From Thermohalobaculum sp038524325 (GTDB lineage: Bacteria; Pseudomonadota; Alphaproteobacteria; Rhodobacterales; Rhodobacteraceae), in assembly GCA_038524325.1 (NCBI GenBank), contig JBCBIS010000182.1, forward strand, positions 1 through 8,507: a stretch of 8,507 bases of DNA, in the 5' to 3' direction. This document shows positions 6,101 through 8,507 of the stretch, piece after piece. The position numbers were made by a program, and so were the translations under genes. Each line of letters starts with the position of its first letter. Position 1 is the first letter of the stretch. Below the pieces are notes generated by a model that saw only the letters and a program-made list of their open reading frames with translations, was not told the DNA's origin and made no database searches.

Positions 6101-6667
6101 GAGGATGGGCGGCTGCTGCGCGATCGGTTCAACGCCTTCATCGACGACCTCGAGGCGGGGGGAGACGGGTCGGAGGTGCCGGATTCAGGCGATTTCGGCC
6201 CGGGTGGCGACCGCAACGATGGCGATATCGGCGAGATCCCGGCAGAACCGGTCCCCGACACGCCAGACGGCGGGCAGAGCGACCCGCCCACAGGGCATGG
6301 CGGCCATGACGGCGCACATGATCACGTCCACGGGAATGATGGCGACGGGTCGGAGGTGCTGGACGCCCGACTGACCGTCATCGACGATTGGGGCGCCGGG
6401 GCGGTTGTCGAGCTCGAGATCACAAATGTCGATCATTTCGACTTTACGGGCGGATGGGAGGTCTGGTTCAACTTCGCGCCAGAGATCACCAATATCTGGA
6501 ACGGCCAGTGGGTGCCGACCCCCGCACAAGGGGGGATCACCGTCTCGAACGAGGCGTGGACGGCCGATGTCGGCGAAGGCCAGACGGTCAAGGTCGGTTT
6601 CCAGGTCGACCAGGGCAATCTGAACCAGGACCGGCTGAATAGCGACGCGGAGTTCTATTTCCTCTGA
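3104..6667 (+). CDS. Multidomain GH5 cellulase (subfamily 1-like) with two CBM2-like modules, Calx-beta domains and an unassigned module
   Basis: A 1187-residue endoglucanase-like protein, expected to cut beta-1,4-glucan outside the cell. Domains in order: CBM2-like cellulose-binding module (about 17-95; GWTVAFDYDGEIVNIWNA, then NLSYNGAVAANSSTGFGFQG); Calx-beta domain (about 122-228, ending ITDDDAG); acidic linker; GH5 domain (about 264-612); a second Calx-beta missing its first strand (about 619-711, ending LDDDAAG); Pro/Asp linker (714-750); an unassigned module (about 755-1020); Gly/Asp/His-rich linker (1021-1085); second CBM2-like module (about 1086-1170); and a short tail ending FYFL. 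GH5 landmarks are Arg320, His371-Arg372, acid/base Glu418 in NEP, His492/Tyr494, nucleophile Glu533 in GEFG, and SWNPNSGDTGG (579-589). The VNWFG, AERAG, YWWGG and SGDTGG stretches match Acidothermus E1 (GH5_1) closely. No cysteine occurs and there is no signal peptide. An in-frame stop at 3029 with no intervening start rules out a longer exported form, so type I secretion is inferred. The ATG at 3128, preceded by GGGGGGA, is an alternative start 8 residues shorter. Confidence 0.9.
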   Translation: MALHGGTTMPGFETDSAFLDVTLPSQWLDGLVAEFMLTPEDRLDGWTVAFDYDGEIVNIWNARIVSRTGSFYVIENLSYNGAVAANSSTGFGFQGTGPGTTITPIEINGAPVGTGDAPAPTPQLRIDDATASEDSGAISFTLRLSEPAATDVAVDFRLDPGSARPGLDYANQPAQVVIPAGQTSAVISVPLIDDDTAEAGETFQLQLLSASGAQIADGTAEGQITDDDAGGSSGAPGVDVGDGSSAEGDPDVPGAAPTLPSGPLSTSGNQIVDANGTPVQIRAVNWFGAENDVRAPHGLWQRPMTEMMDQMLEEGFNAIRLPFSVQNILENGVATSVGGDPSLTGLTTLEIFDRIIAYAEEIGLKIILDAHRTTQGNGAEGIWFAGGYTEQDWIGAWKMLAARYGDSPAVIAADLFNEPHLGTWGGGGANDWPAAAERAGDAVLDIAPDWLILVEGVGSYQGENYWWGGQLQGVRDRPVVLQADDKLVYSPHDYPASIFQQPWFTDGSNLYDVFRENWGFIFEEGIAPVLLGEFGSRLENPLDLIWAEAITAYLDGDFDGDGTRDLSAGAFGPSFAWWSWNPNSGDTGGYVEGDWTTVRQNAANLLAPLLDGEAAVGAPTTMSIRFDVTLTDPASEPVSFTYETRDGTAIADLDFQGSTGAIAFATGQQTAEILIDLLPDTLVEGNEAFSLVVFDQDGMTITATGTILDDDAAGPAPEDPAPIDPPPADPAPVDPTPAPVDPAPIDPGAPANAEIPVDWSRFDGDFPDYFNPFDLPYPVNNNINAIPWPDPANPGRVFVIGSDDMSDYDPYRDKMVFGFGNGQGAWQEMGSHGYAVVFEEQADGLLTMYVWPNSIWDQRDPVFVRDLNPTDLPTISKSWLVTNNHFSDDLTAALYAIDQIGYLPANHIPIVTHMKDAVTTYDFAAYKAQFGTDVVLNFTTFTGRESRTSYDPATQTLTIDHYGESWGGYHLVWGDTVIENISVEDLQALDQFWRRDQANEDGRLLRDRFNAFIDDLEAGGDGSEVPDSGDFGPGGDRNDGDIGEIPAEPVPDTPDGGQSDPPTGHGGHDGAHDHVHGNDGDGSEVLDARLTVIDDWGAGAVVELEITNVDHFDFTGGWEVWFNFAPEITNIWNGQWVPTPAQGGITVSNEAWTADVGEGQTVKVGFQVDQGNLNQDRLNSDAEFYFL
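5243..5353 (+). repeat. Low-complexity Pro/Asp linker repeat inside the cellulase gene
   Basis: Residues 714-750 repeat a short unit of the form DPAP(I/V) with variations (DPAPID, DPPPAD, DPAPVD, DPTPAPVD). At DNA level, GATCC/GATCGA and CCGCCCC-like blocks recur. It is a flexible extracellular linker separating the second Calx-beta domain from the unassigned module. Such tracts commonly vary in length between strains. Confidence 0.8.
6164..6359 (+). repeat. Sixteen-base direct repeat flanking the His-rich linker of the cellulase
   Basis: GACGGGTCGGAGGTGC occurs at 6164-6179 and again at 6344-6359, exactly 180 bases (60 codons) apart, encoding DGSEV both times. The copies bracket the linker between the unassigned module and the last CBM2-like module. 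In-frame repeats of this kind could allow loss or gain of the linker by recombination. Confidence 0.75.
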
Positions 6668-6693
6668 CGCAACGCTGTATCGGGCACAACTCG

Positions 6694-6743
6694 GCAGCCA
6701 GGCGTAGGGCAGTAAGGGCGGCGCTGCCCGGGCAGTTGGCTGC
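6694..6743. terminator. Nested inverted repeats between convergent cellulase and AraC genes
   Basis: The outer arms GCAGCCA (6694-6700) and TGGCTGC (6737-6743) pair perfectly. Inside them GGGCAG (6707-6712) pairs with CTGCCC (6724-6729). The latter is also half of the palindrome CTGCCCGGGCAG (6724-6735), so alternative folds exist. There is no T-run on either strand. The position between two converging stops (6667 and 6758) suggests a transcript-end structure, but this is tentative. Confidence 0.4.
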
Positions 6744-6757
6744 GACGTCCAGGGCGC

Positions 6758-7837
6758 TCACGCGCTTCCCGGCATGGCCTGGGCTTTGCGAAACTCGGTC
6801 GGGCTCATCCCGGTCCAGCGCTTGAACGCCCGGCGAAAGGCCCGGTCATCGGAATAGCCGAGCAACGATGCGGCCATCTCGACCGAGATCGACGGATCGC
6901 TGAGAAACACCCGGGCGTTGGCCTGCCGGGCCTCCTCGATCATCGCCACCAGCGTTGTGCCATGGGCAGCCGTCAGACGTTGCACCCCGCGGCGGCTCAA
7001 TCCCGCGCGATGCAGGATGTCCCCGGCCCGATAAGAGCCCGAAGCCGCGCTCTCGGTGATAGCACGGCGGAGCGGGCGCAACCGATCGCCATTCTTCCCG
7101 GTCTCGATCTGACGGCGCAGGATCTCGAAATGCTGCTCGACATAGGCGAACAGCGTCGGCTCGGCCCGACGGACCGGGGTTGCCAGCGCGCCCTGCCGAA
7201 AGATCAATGCGTTCGCCGCGGCCGAGAACCGGACCGGACAGAGAAAATGCGCCTCATAGGCCGCGCTGTCGCCCCGCGGGGCATGGCTGAGATCGACGCG
7301 GATCAGCGCATCGGTCAGCCCCAGCACCTCGCGCATCAGCCGGGCGATGATCGCATAGGCCATCTCGACCGTGCAGCCGGCATCCAACGCATCGACCGGG
7401 TGGTACGAGACGACCCGGGCCTCCTCGCCGACCTCTTGAATGTGGACCTGCAACCGGTCGGCCAGAACACTGCTGTTCAACAGGCTGAACTCGATCGCAT
7501 CGCGCAGGGTTGCCGCATGCTGCATCCCATGTGCCAAACCGCCCAGCGCCGAGAACGGCGCCGCCTTGGCCACCAGTAGCGGGATCAACGCCTCCGGCTC
7601 GGCCAGGGTCAGCTCCAACAGCAGCAGCGGGACAACGTTATCGGGGATGCGGGCTTCGGGGTCTCCGAGACGGGCGATGTCGAAGCCGGTGATCTTGATA
7701 ATCTGCTCGGCCGTCATCCCGCGCGACAGGGCAAAGGCGACGACGACCGAGGAGAAGTTCACATGCAACGTCCCCGGCCCGGGCTCGGGCCACTGGCGCC
7801 GGGCCAGGGGGTCACGAACTGTCCGGTTTTCGGTCAT
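6758..7837 (-). CDS. AraC-family transcriptional regulator with an arabinose-binding-like N-terminal domain
   Basis: A 359-residue cytoplasmic DNA-binding protein. Residues about 30-215 match the N-terminal sensor domain seen in the OruR/ArgR-type branch of the family: start VVVAFALSRGMTAEQI, the GGLAHGMQHAATLRDAIEFSLLNSSV region, and FLCPVRFSAAANALIFRQGAL near 198-218, a strongly conserved closing segment. Residues about 258-355 hold the two helix-turn-helix motifs. The first contains AGDILHRAGLSRRGVQRLT. The second carries the AraC signature SVEMAASLLGYSDDRAFRRAFKRWTGMSPTEFRK. AGGA on the minus strand (7843-7846), 5 bases before the ATG, supports the start. The gene is divergent from the efflux adaptor gene across 86 bases, and regulators of this kind often control the divergent neighbour. 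Control of the pump is therefore likely but unproven. The ligand is not deducible. Confidence 0.92.
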   Translation of the reverse strand: MTENRTVRDPLARRQWPEPGPGTLHVNFSSVVVAFALSRGMTAEQIIKITGFDIARLGDPEARIPDNVVPLLLLELTLAEPEALIPLLVAKAAPFSALGGLAHGMQHAATLRDAIEFSLLNSSVLADRLQVHIQEVGEEARVVSYHPVDALDAGCTVEMAYAIIARLMREVLGLTDALIRVDLSHAPRGDSAAYEAHFLCPVRFSAAANALIFRQGALATPVRRAEPTLFAYVEQHFEILRRQIETGKNGDRLRPLRRAITESAASGSYRAGDILHRAGLSRRGVQRLTAAHGTTLVAMIEEARQANARVFLSDPSISVEMAASLLGYSDDRAFRRAFKRWTGMSPTEFRKAQAMPGSA

Positions 7838-7923
7838 CTATGTCCTGTTGCCCTTCGTCTCCGGCGCGTAGCTTAACGAGTACCGTCGGTAATTCCTTCG
7901 ACATTTATCAGCGAGGCGGAAAA
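7838..7923. promoter_or_regulatory. Divergent promoter region with a small palindrome
   Basis: This stretch must hold promoters for the AraC regulator (minus) and the efflux adaptor (plus). It contains the interrupted palindrome TACC-GTC-GGTA (7881-7891), a plausible operator, 33 bases before the adaptor start. GAGG at 7913-7916, 7 bases before the ATG at 7924, is the adaptor's ribosome binding site. No clear -35/-10 pair was identified. Confidence 0.4.
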
Positions 7924-8507
7924 ATGAGGTCAAGCCGTGTCGGCATGTTGCCGCTGGTTATTCTCCTTGCGGGGTGCCTTCCAGAGGCGGATGACGAGGA
8001 AGCAGGTCCGCCTCCGGTCCGCGGTTTGGTCACGACCAAGGTTCAGGCCTTCGATGAAACCACGGTGCGCCGCTATCCAGGCGTTTTGGAGCCTGGCGAG
8101 GTTAACGTCCTGTCCTTCGAGGTCGGGGGACGCCTCGGTCGGCTGGCGCTCGATGTCGGCCAGCGCGTCAAAGCCGGCGAATTGCTGGCGGAATTGGATG
8201 CCGAGCAGTTCCGGACCGCCATCGAGAACCGGACGGCAGCGGTCGAGGAGGCCCAGGCCACCCTTTCGCAGGCCGAGGAGGACCTGGCCCGCTCGCAGCA
8301 ACTGCTCGACCGTGGCGCAGGGACAAGGGTGACGCGCGACGAAGACCGGACCCAGGTCCTCCAGGCGCGGGCGCAACTGACCCAGGCCGAGAAAAACCTG
8401 ACCTCGGCCCGCGAAGACCTCGACGACTCCAAACTGATTGCGCCGTTTGACGGGGTGATCGATGCGATCGAGTCGGAGAGCTTTGCGACCGTAAATGCCG
8501 GAGAGAC
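7924..8507 (+). CDS. RND efflux membrane-fusion (periplasmic adaptor) lipoprotein, 3' part outside the window
   Basis: The first 194 codons are present and the frame is still open at the window end. Residues 1-18 form a lipoprotein signal ending in the lipobox LAGC, with Cys18 as the lipidated residue. Next come an acidic linker and a first barrel strand (residues 33-60). The first half of the lipoyl/barrel-sandwich domain follows (FEVGGRLGRLALDVGQRVKAGELLAELD, about 65-92). Residues about 93-165 are a Gln/Glu/Ala-rich alpha-helical hairpin (VEEAQATLSQAEEDLARSQQLLDRG, then LQARAQLTQAEKNLTSA). The second lipoyl half begins at KLIAPFDGVID (170-180). This order is that of AcrA/MdtA-type adaptors, which join an inner-membrane RND pump to an outer-membrane channel. 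The pump gene would be expected just beyond the window. The ATG at 7924 is chosen for its ribosome binding site and the short signal it gives. The substrate is unknown. Confidence 0.9.
   Translation, partial: MRSSRVGMLPLVILLAGCLPEADDEEAGPPPVRGLVTTKVQAFDETTVRRYPGVLEPGEVNVLSFEVGGRLGRLALDVGQRVKAGELLAELDAEQFRTAIENRTAAVEEAQATLSQAEEDLARSQQLLDRGAGTRVTRDEDRTQVLQARAQLTQAEKNLTSAREDLDDSKLIAPFDGVIDAIESESFATVNAGE

Noticed and set aside
5366..6163. Possibility that the unassigned cellulase module is a lytic polysaccharide monooxygenase
   Set aside because: Those enzymes need an N-terminal histidine exposed by signal cleavage to form the copper brace. This module is internal and no such processing site is visible.
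6164..6667. RTX-type calcium repeats at the cellulase C-terminus
   Set aside because: No GGxGxDxLx nonapeptides were found; the Gly/Asp-rich stretch is an irregular linker followed by a CBM2-like domain.
6962..7579. A plus-strand 205-codon frame and another at 7440-7871 opposite the AraC gene
   Set aside because: The AraC frame has clear sensor and helix-turn-helix signatures, so these are shadows.

Overview
The window is GC-rich, with strongly G/C-biased third codon positions. The best guess for its source is an alphaproteobacterium of the Rhodobacterales type. This rests on codon use, a SH3-type protein of a kind familiar from that group, and a Calx-beta cellulase that lacks a signal peptide. 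No rRNA, tRNA, CRISPR array, insertion sequence or phage gene was seen.

Layout, left to right: (1) the 3' end of an unrecognised gene (stop at 119), followed by a small terminator-like hairpin; (2) a short exported class I cytochrome c (276-596); (3) a nested hairpin in the leader of an exported PQQ-dependent glucose/sorbosone-type dehydrogenase (761-2026); (4) an 11-bp perfect hairpin lying between convergent genes; (5) on the minus strand, an exported SH3-domain protein with an extra C-terminal domain (2075-2794); (6) a 309-bp divergent intergenic region; (7) a 1187-residue modular cellulase (3104-6667); (8) a convergent intergenic region with a nested hairpin; (9) an AraC-family regulator on the minus strand (6758-7837); (10) an 86-bp divergent promoter region with a small palindrome; (11) the 5' part of an RND-efflux membrane-fusion lipoprotein, cut by the window end.

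The cytochrome and the dehydrogenase make a plausible periplasmic pair: the PQQ enzyme oxidises a sugar and the c-type cytochrome accepts the electrons. The AraC regulator and the efflux adaptor are divergent neighbours, so the regulator may control the pump. The cellulase could supply the glucose or cello-oligosaccharides that the dehydrogenase oxidises, but that link is inferred from proximity only.

The most unusual object is the cellulase. Its catalytic core is a clear GH5 domain resembling subfamily 1 (Acidothermus E1-like). It sits between two CBM2-like modules, with two Calx-beta domains, a Pro/Asp linker, a His-rich linker and a module of about 265 residues that I cannot assign. It has no cysteine, no signal peptide (an in-frame stop upstream excludes one) and no RTX repeats. 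This suggests a non-Sec export route, most likely type I secretion.
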